A stretch of 64,000 nt of DNA, from assembly GCA_050953445.1 (NCBI GenBank), contig JBMNMS010000001.1:620001-684000 (forward strand), read 5' to 3'. The notes below the pieces were generated by a model. That model saw nothing but the letters and a program-made list of their open reading frames with translations. It searched no databases and was not told where the DNA came from. The position numbers and the translations under genes are program-made. The DNA is from JBMNMS01 sp050953445. Its GTDB lineage: Bacteria; Bacillota; Clostridia; Peptostreptococcales; Anaerovoracaceae. Of the stretch, positions 43,634 to 54,400 are shown piece by piece. How positions within the stretch are numbered: position 1 is the stretch's first letter; each line of letters begins with the position of its first letter.

Positions 43634-45091
43634 CTAATTATCTGTTGTTTTCCGACTTTTTTCCAGATCCCATGAAATCTGGTCATCATCGTCCCAAAAC
43701 TCTTCCTTGTTTTTCTCTGAAAAAAGATCGTACCCGCCCCAAGGCGATTCCTCATTTTCGACCTCCCTCTTTTTTTCGAAGGGGTCATACCCTTCCGTTG
43801 ACCAAGGACTTCTCCCGAACTCATCCTTTTCCCATGGTGCCCTGCTAATACGTGGCCCAAAGGTTTCCCCTTTTTCAAACCCCCAATCAGTTATTTCCTC
43901 TTCCGTTTTTATCTCATCGATCCCATAGACCCAATCTAAGCTTTTCCTTTTTCTTTCATCACCGATAGGATTTTCCGGTTCAGCTTCCCCTTCATTAATA
44001 ACCATCTTCGTCACCGGGGTTTTTGCTTCATTCAACTTTTGCTGTTTTTTTGCCGTCTTTCTATGTCGCTTAGGAATGGCATATAGATTCCCCTCTATAT
44101 CGGTTTCCCCTTCAAATCTTTTGGGCATATCCTGTGACAATACAGCATTTAAAGCTATAATAGCTACTTCCAGGTGCCTTTTTTCAGGTTCGGCGGTAGT
44201 AAGCTTTTGAAGAGCAAGCCCCGGTAAACTTAATATTTTGATTAGAATTGAATCACCATTGCCTGCCCATCTAAGAAGCTCATAGGAAATCCCCGCTATC
44301 ACCGGCAATAGCAGTATCCTTGATGCTATTCTAACAGCCGCATTAGGCCACCCTAAAAGCGAGAACAAAAGGAGACTGATTACAAGAACGAACATCAAAA
44401 AACTTGTACCACAACGTGGGTGCAGCGTTTCAAACTGTTGGCAATTATCCGGTGTCAAAGGTAATTGATTTTCATAACAATGAATTGCCTTATGCTCCGC
44501 TCCATGGTATTGAAAAACATTTTGAATGTCCTTCATCCGCGAAATTAGCAGAACGTATAGAACGAAAAGAAGAATTCTAAAAACGCCTTCAATAAGATTT
44601 AACAATATATTGTTATTCACCACCCCGCTTAGAAAGTTCACCACAAGGGTAGGGGCAATAATAAAAATACCAACCGTAAAGACAATCGACAGTATTATGG
44701 AGAATATTAGCATCATATTAAATGCACCCTTTTCACCAAAATGCTTCTCAAGCCAGATGGTAAGCTTATCCTTTTCGTAAATGCTTTTCCCTTCTTCACC
44801 ACCATGCTCCTCTTCCAGCTCCGCTTCCTCTAATATTTCTGCCGAGTACATTATGGTTTGGATACCGCTTATGAGAACACTTAAGAAAATAAAAATTCCT
44901 CTCAAAAACGGTATCTTTTGGAGCAGCCCCCTTGGCGGTACGGGCCGAATGCGTATATGAAAGCGTCCGCCAGGTTTACGAACTACCAAAACGCTGCGGT
45001 TTTCACCCTTCATTACAAGCCCCTCTAAGACGGCCTGACCTCCTATCTTTGTAGGACAGGCCTCTTTAATAAATATCTTTTTTAAGTCCAT
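43634..45091 (-). CDS. yqhQ: DUF1385 membrane protein (YqhQ-like) with long acidic tail
   Basis: 485 residues. The first 310 form the DUF1385 core (KIGGQAVLEGLVMKGENRSV; VFQYHGAEHKAIHCYEN; FETLHPRCGTSFLMFVLVIS) with about five membrane helices. The remaining 170 residues are a charged, Trp- and Gly-rich extension (KSLDWVYGID, ISWDLEKSRKTTDN) that most family members lack. The function of DUF1385 is not established. It is encoded between rho and prmC as in many clostridia, 11 bp after rho. Confidence 0.85.
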   Translation of the reverse strand: MDLKKIFIKEACPTKIGGQAVLEGLVMKGENRSVLVVRKPGGRFHIRIRPVPPRGLLQKIPFLRGIFIFLSVLISGIQTIMYSAEILEEAELEEEHGGEEGKSIYEKDKLTIWLEKHFGEKGAFNMMLIFSIILSIVFTVGIFIIAPTLVVNFLSGVVNNNILLNLIEGVFRILLFVLYVLLISRMKDIQNVFQYHGAEHKAIHCYENQLPLTPDNCQQFETLHPRCGTSFLMFVLVISLLLFSLLGWPNAAVRIASRILLLPVIAGISYELLRWAGNGDSILIKILSLPGLALQKLTTAEPEKRHLEVAIIALNAVLSQDMPKRFEGETDIEGNLYAIPKRHRKTAKKQQKLNEAKTPVTKMVINEGEAEPENPIGDERKRKSLDWVYGIDEIKTEEEITDWGFEKGETFGPRISRAPWEKDEFGRSPWSTEGYDPFEKKREVENEESPWGGYDLFSEKNKEEFWDDDDQISWDLEKSRKTTDN

Positions 45092-45102
45092 TGCTACGTT
45101 CC

Positions 45103-46614
45103 TTATTCTAATCTGATCTTTTTTATTATCTGTATAAAATCATGGTTGTTTCTAGTGTGAGACAAGTTATCAATAATCGTTTCCGTAACCTCCTGTGTGC
45201 CTTGATTTGATAGGGCTCGCCTCATAATCCAAATGGCCTCCAATTCATCCTGATTCATCAACAGATCTTCCCTTCTTGTTCCCGATTTGTTTAAGTTTAT
45301 CGCCGGGAAAATGCGCTTTTCCGAAAGTTTTCTGTCAAGGTGTAGCTCCATGTTTCCAGTTCCCTTGAATTCCTCAAAAATTACGTCATCCATGCGGCTA
45401 CCTGTTTCTATCAATGCAGTTGCAAGAATTGTTATGCTTCCACCTTCCTCCATCTTCCTGGCTGCACCAAAGAATTTTTTTGGTTTGTGCAACGCTCCGG
45501 GGTCTAATCCGCCGGACAGACTTCGACCGGTTGGCGGAATAACCAAGTTATAAGCACGGGCCAAACGGGTAATGCTATCCAAAAGTATTACTACATCCTT
45601 GCCGTGCTCCACAAGTCTTTGTGCCCGCGAGAGAACCATTTCAGCAACCTTCACGTGGTTTGCGGGTTGTTCATCAAATGTGGAGTAAATAACCTCCCCT
45701 TTAATGGAACGCTGCATATCGGTGACTTCCTCCGGCCTTTCATCTACCAATAAAACAATGAGTTCTACTTCCGGATATAGCTTCTCTATACTACTTGCCA
45801 CCTTTTTAAGGAGGACGGTCTTCCCTGCTTTCGGCGGTGCGACTATGAGCCCTCGTTGACCTTTTCCAATGGGAGCCACAAGATTTATCAAACGCATTGA
45901 CAATTCGGAAGAATTTCCTTCAAGATTAAACCTTTCAAAAGGAAAGATCGGGGTAAGATCATCGAAATCAGGCCTTCTTATGGCTACACCGGGTTCATCC
46001 CCATTGACCTCCTTAACATATAGAATGGCGCCAAACTTTTCACCCTCACCGGGTTTTCTTATAATACCCTTTACCTTATCCCCCGTCTTTAAGTTGAATC
46101 TCCTGATTTGTGATGGTGATACATATACATCCTTATCGCTGGTAAGGAAATTATGAAATCTTAGAAAACCAAAACCGGCTTCCGCTATTTCCAATATCCC
46201 CTCCACCTCCGGCCTATCCTCCGTTGGAGCATAAGATTTTTTTGGCACAGATGGTTTCGCTAAATCGTCCCCTACCTTCTCCTCATCGCCTCCTTTTTCT
46301 TTTTCCGGCGATTCGAAACTGCTTTCCTCCTTTTTTTCTACAGCAGCAACCTCTTCCCGTTTTTTTGAAACGCTTCCAGGAGGTCGTCCTCTTCTTTTCG
46401 CAGTCTGTTCCTCCTTTGGCTGAGGTTTATCTAAATCTGTCGATTCCTGTACATTGGCCGAGCCCATCTCAATCAATTTGTTTCTCAGTTCAACCTTTTT
46501 TAGAACATCCCACCCCGGAAGCCCGAAGGCCTTGGCAATTTCTCGAAGCTCTGCAACCTTTTTCTCCTTTAGGATCTGCTCATCCAATAGATTTTTTCCC
46601 GGCATACTTTTCAT
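45103..46614 (-). CDS. rho: Transcription termination factor Rho
   Basis: 503 residues. An N-terminal Rho_N domain (about 10-45) is followed by a lysine/glutamate-rich insertion with KRRGRPPGS (AT-hook-like, about 70-125). Then come the cold-shock-like RNA-binding domain (ILEIAEAGFGFLRFHNF) and the hexameric ATPase: Walker A APPKAGKTVLL, VLLVDERPEEVTDM, arginine finger region GTRREDLLM. The start is taken at the ATG 46614. First gene of the rho-yqhQ-prmC group. Confidence 0.95.
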   Translation of the reverse strand: MKSMPGKNLLDEQILKEKKVAELREIAKAFGLPGWDVLKKVELRNKLIEMGSANVQESTDLDKPQPKEEQTAKRRGRPPGSVSKKREEVAAVEKKEESSFESPEKEKGGDEEKVGDDLAKPSVPKKSYAPTEDRPEVEGILEIAEAGFGFLRFHNFLTSDKDVYVSPSQIRRFNLKTGDKVKGIIRKPGEGEKFGAILYVKEVNGDEPGVAIRRPDFDDLTPIFPFERFNLEGNSSELSMRLINLVAPIGKGQRGLIVAPPKAGKTVLLKKVASSIEKLYPEVELIVLLVDERPEEVTDMQRSIKGEVIYSTFDEQPANHVKVAEMVLSRAQRLVEHGKDVVILLDSITRLARAYNLVIPPTGRSLSGGLDPGALHKPKKFFGAARKMEEGGSITILATALIETGSRMDDVIFEEFKGTGNMELHLDRKLSEKRIFPAINLNKSGTRREDLLMNQDELEAIWIMRRALSNQGTQEVTETIIDNLSHTRNNHDFIQIIKKIRLE

Positions 46615-46832
46615 CACCTATATCCTTCTGCCAAAAACAATTATTTATTTCTTTATTAAGCTATAATTCTGTGCATATTTTATGAATTGTATTAGAAATG
46701 TATTAGTTAAAGACATCCATAAATAGACTCATTTCATGAAAGCTACACAGATAATATAAGCCTTCATGAAAAAACATTCAATTGAAAAATCTCTTTCTTT
46801 GCTGTTTATTCAATGGTTGCTGCAATTAATTG

Positions 46833-47828
46833 TCAGCCTTCCGCTCCTTCACCATTATCATCCTCTCCTTCAATTGAATATATCTTAGTAATCATTTCTC
46901 TTATCTCTTTTCTTTTAGGATAAACATACCAAGGAGCACGTCCCTGTTCAGTATAGGGCATAATATAAGTTTCAATGCTATCGGATTTCATCCCCACTGC
47001 CTTACTGGCGATTCTGGCAGCCATTGATACCGTAACATCTGATTCTACATTTTTAGCAATGGTACGTGCAATTTTGGGCAGATCAAAGCTTAGCATCTGA
47101 CGAAAAGCAGACTTCATAAACTCCTGTTGTGCCTTCACCCTACCAATATCTCCTTCCGCGTAACCCGATCTATAACGAAGGAATTGAACCGAATGTTCAC
47201 CATCCAGTACCTGCTGACCGGCGGGTATATCAATAATTAAAGGGGGTTTATCAGTTGGATCCTTGTAACGCATAGGTTTTGGTATATTCATGGGTACGCC
47301 CCCCATTGCATCTACAATGGTTGCAACACCCTTGTACTCTACAACAGCATAGCAATGTATGGGCATGCCTTCCAATACATCACTTACGGCGTATGCAGTA
47401 TTTTTTATATCTTTTCTATATGCCGCATTTATCTTTCTTTCCGCTTCACTATTAAAGCCTTTTCTTTCATAATAAGTATCCCTTGGAATGGATATAAGGT
47501 CTACATGTTTTTGCTCCGTATCAAAACTTGCCACCATAATAGTATCGGTAAGACCTTGGTTTAACCCCACCATAAGCAGATTTATTCTTTTCTTGTCCTT
47601 AAACGCCTCATAAAAAGGGCTGTCCGGATCCACTAAAGGTGTCATCTCATCCATAAGGTTTGCCTGTGGCTTAGTCCCTAAGATAGGAGCATTTAAAACA
47701 TTTTTTATTGCACTGCCTGCAAATGTGAAACCGGTAGTTGCCAACACCATAGTAAAACAAAAGAAAATAATAAATGTTTTCATTTTACTTGATTTGTTAG
47801 TTTTTGCTCTTGACCATTCTTTTCTCAT
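46833..47828 (-). CDS. LytR-CpsA-Psr (LCP) family wall-polymer ligase
   Basis: 331 residues with one N-terminal membrane helix (about 16-38) and an extracellular LCP domain. Diagnostic pieces are INLLMVGLNQGLTDTIMVAS, HVDLISIPRDTYYE, GGVPMNIPKPMRY and FLRYRSGYAEGDIGRVKAQQ. Such enzymes transfer anionic polymers such as teichoic acid from lipid carriers to peptidoglycan. This could supply the secondary wall polymer bound by the SLH proteins (inference). Confidence 0.9.
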   Translation of the reverse strand: MRKEWSRAKTNKSSKMKTFIIFFCFTMVLATTGFTFAGSAIKNVLNAPILGTKPQANLMDEMTPLVDPDSPFYEAFKDKKRINLLMVGLNQGLTDTIMVASFDTEQKHVDLISIPRDTYYERKGFNSEAERKINAAYRKDIKNTAYAVSDVLEGMPIHCYAVVEYKGVATIVDAMGGVPMNIPKPMRYKDPTDKPPLIIDIPAGQQVLDGEHSVQFLRYRSGYAEGDIGRVKAQQEFMKSAFRQMLSFDLPKIARTIAKNVESDVTVSMAARIASKAVGMKSDSIETYIMPYTEQGRAPWYVYPKRKEIREMITKIYSIEGEDDNGEGAEG

Positions 47829-47978
47829 ACTATTCCGGCATCTCCTGATTCATATTCTAAAAAATCGCGTCAATAGTTTTTGAAACCCATCTTTTTATTT
47901 TATACCTATTCCAATAAAAAGAAAAGCTAATTGTAAATTATCATTATATTTTATTTCCATTCCATTAGTTTTTCCATC

Positions 47979-48824
47979 TTATTCACCGTATATGAAAAAT
48001 CCTTCTCCCGTCTTTCTTCCAAGTTTGCCCCCACGTACTAATTTCCGGATATAGGGATGAGGACGATATTTATCCTCGCCAAATTCTTTCTGAAAAACTT
48101 CCATTATGGCCAAAATGACGTCTAAACCTATCATATCACCTATGGCCAAGGGGCCCATTGGATGATTGGCACCAAGTTGCATGGCCTTATCGATATCTTC
48201 CGCATTTGCCACACCTTCAGCCAATATGGCAGCTGCTTCATTAATCATAGGTATTAGTAAACGGTTAACCACAAAGCCTGGCGATTCCTCTACCTCAATA
48301 GCTACCTTGCCAATGCTTTCAGTAAGGTCCAGTACCGCTTTTCTGGTTTCTTCTGATGTCAACAGACCCTTGGTAATTTCCACAAGCTTAATTGCATGCA
48401 CCGGATTAAAAAAATGCATACCTATAATTTTATCAGGTCGCTTAGTGGCCGAGGCTATATCGGTTATGGATAGAGAGGACGTGTTTGTAGCTATTATAGT
48501 TTCCGGTTTGCATAAATCATCAAGGTCTGCAACCAGCGTTTTCTTAGATGAAATCTCCTCCGTGGCTGCTTCAATTATTATATCGGCATCCTCCATAATT
48601 GTTATATCCGTCGATCCGTGAATTCTGGACATGATAAGCCCTTTGTCCGAATCTGTGATTCTTTCCTTAGCCACCAATCTGTCCAGGTTCCTTGTTACCG
48701 TTGCAATTCCATTATCTATTGACGTCTGCCGCCTGGCCCTCATAACTACTTCGTAGCCACTTTGAGCAGCCAGTTGGATAATACCTGCACCCATTGTGCC
48801 TGTTCCTAATACACCTATTTTCAT
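47979..48824 (-). CDS. hbd: 3-hydroxybutyryl-CoA dehydrogenase
   Basis: 281 residues, the usual length. The NAD-binding GxGxxG is in IGVLGTGTMGAGIIQLAAQS; the catalytic His is in GMHFFNPVHAIKLVEI; PGFVVNRLLIPMINEA and GANHPMGPLAIGDMIGLD are family signatures. It reduces acetoacetyl-CoA to 3-hydroxybutyryl-CoA or works in the reverse. After the glycine-rich loop the acidic or basic selector region reads VVMRARR, so cofactor preference could differ. Follows the crotonase gene by 48 bp. Confidence 0.92.
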   Translation of the reverse strand: MKIGVLGTGTMGAGIIQLAAQSGYEVVMRARRQTSIDNGIATVTRNLDRLVAKERITDSDKGLIMSRIHGSTDITIMEDADIIIEAATEEISSKKTLVADLDDLCKPETIIATNTSSLSITDIASATKRPDKIIGMHFFNPVHAIKLVEITKGLLTSEETRKAVLDLTESIGKVAIEVEESPGFVVNRLLIPMINEAAAILAEGVANAEDIDKAMQLGANHPMGPLAIGDMIGLDVILAIMEVFQKEFGEDKYRPHPYIRKLVRGGKLGRKTGEGFFIYGE

Positions 48825-48872
48825 CCGAATTTCCTCCTTAACCCATTTGCCTTAATATTATTATTTTCCCCA

Positions 48873-49646
48873 TTATCTACCCCGGAACTTCGCCGGTCTT
48901 TTTTCTAAAAATGCGCTCATGCCTTCCTTTTGATCGGATGTTAAAAAACATTTAGAGAAAAGTTGTACCTCAAGACAGTTTCCTTCCTCCAAATCCATAC
49001 ATGACCCTTCCTTAATAGCTCGTAATGCATGTCTAACCGCGGTAGGCGCCTTTTTTATTATTTCCGTTGCCATGGCAAGTACAGCCTCCCTTAAATCGTC
49101 AGGTTCTACAACTTTATTTATCAGTCCAATGGACAGAGCTTCTTTGGCTGTTATCATCTCCCCCGTAAGAATCATTTCTATGGCCTTAGCCTTACCCACT
49201 ATCCTTGGAAGGCGCTGAGTTCCTGAGTATCCCGGGGTAATTCCAAGGCTGAGCTCCGGCTGTCCAAATTTTGCTCTTTCACTTGCCACCCTTATATCAC
49301 ATGCCATGGCAAGTTCGCATCCACCTCCAAGGGCAAAACCATTAATAGCGGCAATTGTGGGCTTTTCCAATCTTTCCACCTTGAGAAATACTTTTTGCCC
49401 TAACTTAGCATATTCCATGGCCTGTTCTTCATTTAATTCCTTCATTTCTGCAATATCCGCACCGGCCGCAAAGGCCCGACCTTCACCGGTAAACACAACT
49501 ATTTCTATTGAAGAATCATCTGTAACTTCATCTACTGCCTTTTCTATGCCTATGAGCATTTCCCTGTTAAGAGAGTTCATCGCTTCCGGTCTGTTTAGCC
49601 GAATAACCGCTATTCTGCCGTGTCTCTCAAGTATTACTGCACACAT
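48873..49646 (-). CDS. crt: Crotonase / enoyl-CoA hydratase
   Basis: 257 residues from the second ATG (49646), at better distance from GGGAGGG than the first (49652). Oxyanion-hole segments are FAAGADIAEMKELN and NGFALGGGCELAMACDIRVA; the two catalytic glutamates are E in GGGCELA and E in FGQPELSLGITPGYSGTQR. It hydrates crotonyl-CoA to 3-hydroxybutyryl-CoA. Paired with hbd, it belongs to butyrate-type metabolism; the remaining genes of that pathway are not in the window. Confidence 0.9.
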   Translation of the reverse strand: MCAVILERHGRIAVIRLNRPEAMNSLNREMLIGIEKAVDEVTDDSSIEIVVFTGEGRAFAAGADIAEMKELNEEQAMEYAKLGQKVFLKVERLEKPTIAAINGFALGGGCELAMACDIRVASERAKFGQPELSLGITPGYSGTQRLPRIVGKAKAIEMILTGEMITAKEALSIGLINKVVEPDDLREAVLAMATEIIKKAPTAVRHALRAIKEGSCMDLEEGNCLEVQLFSKCFLTSDQKEGMSAFLEKRPAKFRGR

Positions 49647-49690
49647 TGCCATCCCTCCTTCCCTTATTGGTTTTGAATAGCCGGCATGAT

Positions 49691-50914
49691 TTATTCCTCC
49701 AACAATTTTCTCATCTCCGCTTTATATTGTTCAACTCCCGGTTGATCAAAGGGATTTACTCCCAGTATGTATCCGGATAAAGCGCAGGATCTTTCAAAAA
49801 ATTGCACCATCTGCCCAAAGTATCTTTCTTCCATGGCAGCAATATCTATACGAATTATAGGGACGCCTGCCTTTTCGTGGGCGCGTATAACCCCTTCAAG
49901 GGCTGCATTGTTAATATAGTTCATCTGTCTGCCAGCTAAAAGAGATCCTGCACTTTCAGGAATCGTTATATCAGCCGGAGGATTTTTAATGTTTAGAACC
50001 GTCTCAAATAGTATAGGACTCCCTTCCTGCAGATATTGCCCCATTGAGTGAAGATCCGTACTGAATTGCAAAGAAGTAGGAAAAATTCCTTTACCATCCT
50101 TCCCTTCACTTTCGCCAAATAGTTGTTTTAGCCATTGGCAAAACCATTCCAACCTGGGTTCATAACTTTCAAAAACTTCAATTAGCTTCCCTTTTGTAAG
50201 CAGTGCATTGCGAACTGCTGCATATTCTTTAACCTTCTCCGGCACCTCCTGTGCTGCCCCTGCTAAGATTTCATCTATATCAATTCCGGCTACAGCCAGA
50301 GGAAAAAGGCCTACGGCTGTCAAAACTGAATATCTCCCCCCTATATCGTTAGGGACAACAAAGCTAACATAGCCTTCCTGTATGGTTTCTTTCCTTAAAG
50401 TGCCTTCGGTTTTGTCTGTTATGGTGTAAATTCTTTTTCTTGCATCTTCTCTACCGTATTTGCGATAAAGCAAATCTTTCAGGAGGGCAAATGCTATGCT
50501 GGTTTCCGTTGTTGTCCCTGATTTAGAGATTACACAAAGGCAAATTTCCTCGTTTTCAATTTCATTTAAAAGCTGTTGATGGTATGTGCCACTTATATTG
50601 TGCCCGGCAAAGAGAATTTTAGGACAATTTGGCTTTTCACCAATGAAACTTAGAGCTGCTCTTGCCCCCAGATATGAGCCACCGATGCCAATAACCACAA
50701 AAACACTACACTCTTTCCTCACGCTTGCTGCAACTTCTTTTATTGTTTCTACTTCCTCCCTATCATAGTTGTAGGGCAACTTAAACCAGGCGGTAAAAGG
50801 ATCCTTTCCGGATTCTAATCGTGCCTCTGCAACTTCAAGAATGTGGTTATATGCTCTTATTTCCTCTAATTGTATGCAAGAACGCGATAAATCCAATTCA
50901 ATTATTTCACTCAT
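49691..50914 (-). CDS. pgi: Glucose-6-phosphate isomerase
   Basis: 407 residues from the ATG at 50914, chosen because AGGGAGG precedes it; the frame is open upstream to 50941. The sugar-phosphate binding segments VVIGIGGSYLGARAAL and CVISKSGTTTETSIAFALL, DIGGRYSVLTAVGLFPLAVA, and the C-terminal lysine segment GVEQYKAEM are characteristic of the shorter Firmicute form. It sits 39 bp upstream of crt in the same orientation, possibly one transcript. Confidence 0.94.
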   Translation of the reverse strand: MSEIIELDLSRSCIQLEEIRAYNHILEVAEARLESGKDPFTAWFKLPYNYDREEVETIKEVAASVRKECSVFVVIGIGGSYLGARAALSFIGEKPNCPKILFAGHNISGTYHQQLLNEIENEEICLCVISKSGTTTETSIAFALLKDLLYRKYGREDARKRIYTITDKTEGTLRKETIQEGYVSFVVPNDIGGRYSVLTAVGLFPLAVAGIDIDEILAGAAQEVPEKVKEYAAVRNALLTKGKLIEVFESYEPRLEWFCQWLKQLFGESEGKDGKGIFPTSLQFSTDLHSMGQYLQEGSPILFETVLNIKNPPADITIPESAGSLLAGRQMNYINNAALEGVIRAHEKAGVPIIRIDIAAMEERYFGQMVQFFERSCALSGYILGVNPFDQPGVEQYKAEMRKLLEE

Positions 50915-51127
50915 TTCCAATCCTCCCTTTAAGATTAACATCTCCCCCTGTCCGCTTTTGTCTGCGTTTATTATCTTATTTATTTCCCATTTTTATTTCT
51001 TCAACCAATATTTTTACATAATTTTCTACTCCATGCAAGCTTCTCTGATGCAATATTATATCATAAAGTAGTTTTTTTACCCATCTGTTTTTAGACTGCT
51101 TTTAAATAATTAATACCTAAACTTTAT

Positions 51128-51280
51128 CTACTTTAGTTTTCGCTTGTTTTCTTTGAGATATGGTAGAAGTTCATCTACACTCATCCCATCAGTTCCCCCA
51201 ACTTCTTTATTGGCCTTGACCTTCTTGTATGCTCTGTTTAAATTGTTCCGATCAATTATCCGCTCCAGTAAACTGTCCTC
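51128..51280 (-). pseudogene. Group II intron reverse transcriptase, N-terminal remnant
   Basis: The minus-strand frame ends LLERIIDRNNLNRAYKKVKA, NKEVGGTDGMSVDELLPYLK, ENKRKLK and then TAG at 51128-51130. This is the typical N-terminal part of LtrA-like proteins (NLNRAYKRVKANKGAGGVDGM is the usual form). The palm domain with YADD, the maturase and any endonuclease domain are gone. Confidence 0.75.
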
Positions 51281-51386
51281 TAACGAGTTTGTGATGATTC
51301 TGCCATATCTACTGCGGGCAATTCCGCCCCACTACCGGGCGGGTTCGGGACTTTCACCCATTAGATTGCACCCATGCCGGGCGCAC
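51128..51386 (-). mobile_element. Truncated group II intron (5' end plus start of its reverse transcriptase)
   Basis: On the minus strand the element starts GTGCGCCCGGCATGGGTGCA followed by GGGTGAAAGTCCCGAACC, the classic first lines of domain I of a bacterial group II intron. It begins directly behind the T-run of a terminator, as class C introns do. After about 85 bp it passes into a fragment of the intron-encoded protein: most of domains I-III and everything after the N-terminus of the enzyme are missing. The remaining 213 bp to pgi (50915-51127) show no gene. Confidence 0.75.
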
Positions 51387-51421
51387 CAAAAAATAAACGG
51401 GAGGATAACCTCCCGTTTTTA
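51387..51421 (-). terminator. Terminator of the GLUG/SLH protein gene
   Basis: AAACGGGAGG-TTAT-CCTCCCGTTT followed by ATTTTTT on the minus strand; the intron fragment begins one base later. Confidence 0.85.
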
Positions 51422-51491
51422 TTATACCTACTGCATTTGCATAAGCACATTTTCAGCGGCGAAAACTTGAAGCTTATATAAATACTTTCGA

Positions 51492-54400
51492 CTACAGCTG
51501 CCATTTTAAGAATGGGTATCCTTCATTCTCATCTGAATCTATTCCCCAAGTTACGGAGAAATCCCAACCTTCAAATGTTGATTGGGTATGCATTTCTTCC
51601 GTGTTTTTGCCACTACCTCCCGAGGAATTATTTTGTAACGACGTTTCAGTATCCCAATAGCTGTCAAGAACGCTTGCGCTCTCATTCTTTCCCACCAAAC
51701 CGCCGATATCAGAATTTCCATTGACTTTTCCCGTTGAATAGCATCTATTAATTACTGTGTTGCTGCCGCCATAATAGTTGTATCCTACCAATCCCCCAAC
51801 ACGTTTTCTTCCGGTTATTTCACCCATTGCATAGCTGTCAATAATTTTTGCATTTTGCATATTATCGCCAACTAAACCTCCCACGCATTCGCCCCCTGTT
51901 ACGTTTCCAGTTGCGAAGCATCTTTCGATTTTGCTATTAGGATTTGAGTCCGCTAAATTTGAGCCTGTTAACCCGCCGATGTAGTAGTCCCCGCCAACAA
52001 CATCACAAGCTGAATAGCTATCGATAATAGAACCCTCCATGTTTTGCCCCGCTAATCCGCCAACATAATGACAGTCGGGAGCATATACAGAACCTTCCGA
52101 AGAACAAGATATCAAATATCCATTAGCGTAATTTACTCCGACAAGTCCTCCAATTCCAGAGCCCCAGCTACTTACTTCTACAGCACCATTGGAGTGGCAA
52201 TCTTCGATTCTGCCCCCTGCATTATAACCTAAAAGGCATCCTACAGCGTAACTACCCTTAACACTTGCATTCTCTATAGTTATTTTTTTTATACTTGCAC
52301 CACTTCCGACTTTTCCAAAAACCCCTACATTAGAACTATCTGCGCGATCTATTTTCAATCCTATAATCTTTTTGTCATTACCATCGTAGCTTCCTTTAAA
52401 ATCTTTAATTGGTTCCCAACCTGCCCCATTGTTGTACCCTGCTCCTCCAACTGCAAGGTAATCCGTTAAGTCAATGTCATTCAACTGTAAAAAATGGGCA
52501 TTTGGATAGTATCTGACATTGTTTAAATGTTCTGGTGTGCTGATTTTATAGGGATTATCCACACTTCCAGCTCCACCGGCAAAGGGTGGCATAGGAATTA
52601 GTTCATCTCCTTGCCATTGCAAATAGGGATAGGAATCAAGAACGGAATTGATTGTCCAAATACCGGCTCCCTCTGTGAAATCCCAACCATCAAAGGTCGT
52701 TTTATCTATCATCTCCATTGTGGTTTTACCAATAGCCCCAGCTCCACCGGCTGAATTATCCTGCCCGGAAGTATTTTTATCCCAATAGCTATTTGTTACA
52801 ACAGCTCTATTATAATTTATTCCCACAAGTCCGCCAACATTGCTATCCCCTGCAACTTTCCCTGCCGAATAGCAATTTTTGATCTCAGCGTCATATTCAT
52901 TTTCTCCTACAAGCCCGCCAACCTTTTTAATGCCTTCTACATTACCTGCTGCATAAGAGTTTTCTATTTTAGTAGAATAATTACGCCCAACCAATCCACC
53001 GGTACACTCGGCGGTATTTCCGGTTCCTGTACCTTTGACAAAGCTATTGGAAAAACATTTTTCTACTATGCCGGCTTCATAGTTTTCCCCTACTAAGCCT
53101 CCAACATTTTGAATGCCTTCTACATTACACGCGGAAAAACTTTGCAGTATGGTTCCCCCTCCGTTATTCTCTCCAATTAATCCGCCAACACCACCAATAC
53201 CTTTTACAGTACTGCCATTTCCAGAAACACTACAGTTCGTTATTGTCCCTTCATTATTCCCTACAAGACTGCCTACTCTTTCATTTCCTTCTATATCTAC
53301 ATCTGTCAAAGTAAGGTTTTTTATTATAGCCCCCTCATCTACACTTCCAAATAGACCTACGTAATACCATTTACTGTCCGTACGATCTATCTTCAATCCT
53401 GTAATCTTTTTGTCATTACCATCGTAGCTTCCCTTAAAATTATAAATGGGATTCCAACCTGCCCCTTTATTGTAACCTGCTCCTCCAACTGCAAGGTAAT
53501 CCGTTAAGTCAATGTCATTCAACTGTAAAAAATGGGCATTTGGATAGTATTTGACATTGTTTAAATGTTCTGGTGTGCTGATTTTATAGGGATTATCCAC
53601 ACTTCCAGCTCCACCGGCAAAGGGTGGCATAGGAATTAGTTCATCTCCTTGCCATTGCAAATAGGGATAGGAAATTCCCTCCTTTATCGCCCAACCATTG
53701 GTAAAATCCCAATCTATAAAGGAACTTTGTTTAACCATATCCTCCCTGCTTAATCCTGTAATACCTCCACCCGGTCCGCTTCCTACCGCTGACATTGCGC
53801 TTCCCGAATCCGAGTAATAAGAACCTATTGCCTCTATGCCACTTATATAACCGGCAAACAAATTTCCGTTGTTTACAATGGCAGAAGTATAGGAATACTT
53901 AATTTCCCCGAAGCAATCGTTTACAAAACCGGCGCCACTGTCCACAGTACCAGCAGAATAGGAGTTCCTTACAATAACATTATTTTGCATGTTACCTACA
54001 AGTCCGGCTCCTTTTGTGACAACATCTGCACAGGAATAACAAGCCTCAATCATAGATCCGCTATGCGCAAGTCCTATCAACCCCCCAACACAGAATAAGG
54101 ATTGATAAGTAGCTGATCCCCCAACAGTCCCTGTAGTTGAACAATTTATAACCTCGGTGTTCGATATATATCCGGCTAGTATGCCCACCTGTTGTTCATA
54201 GGTGTGCGCTGCAACTACATATGCATCCCTAATCTGAATGTTCTTAATGGCAGCACTTCCCACAAACCCAAACAAACCAAATGTTCGTGAATCCGATGAT
54301 TCAGTTACTTTCATATTGTTAATCTTGTATCCATTTCCGTTATAGTCGCCTACGAACCCATTATTGATAGAGCCTATAGGAGTCCAATTATCGTATCCCG

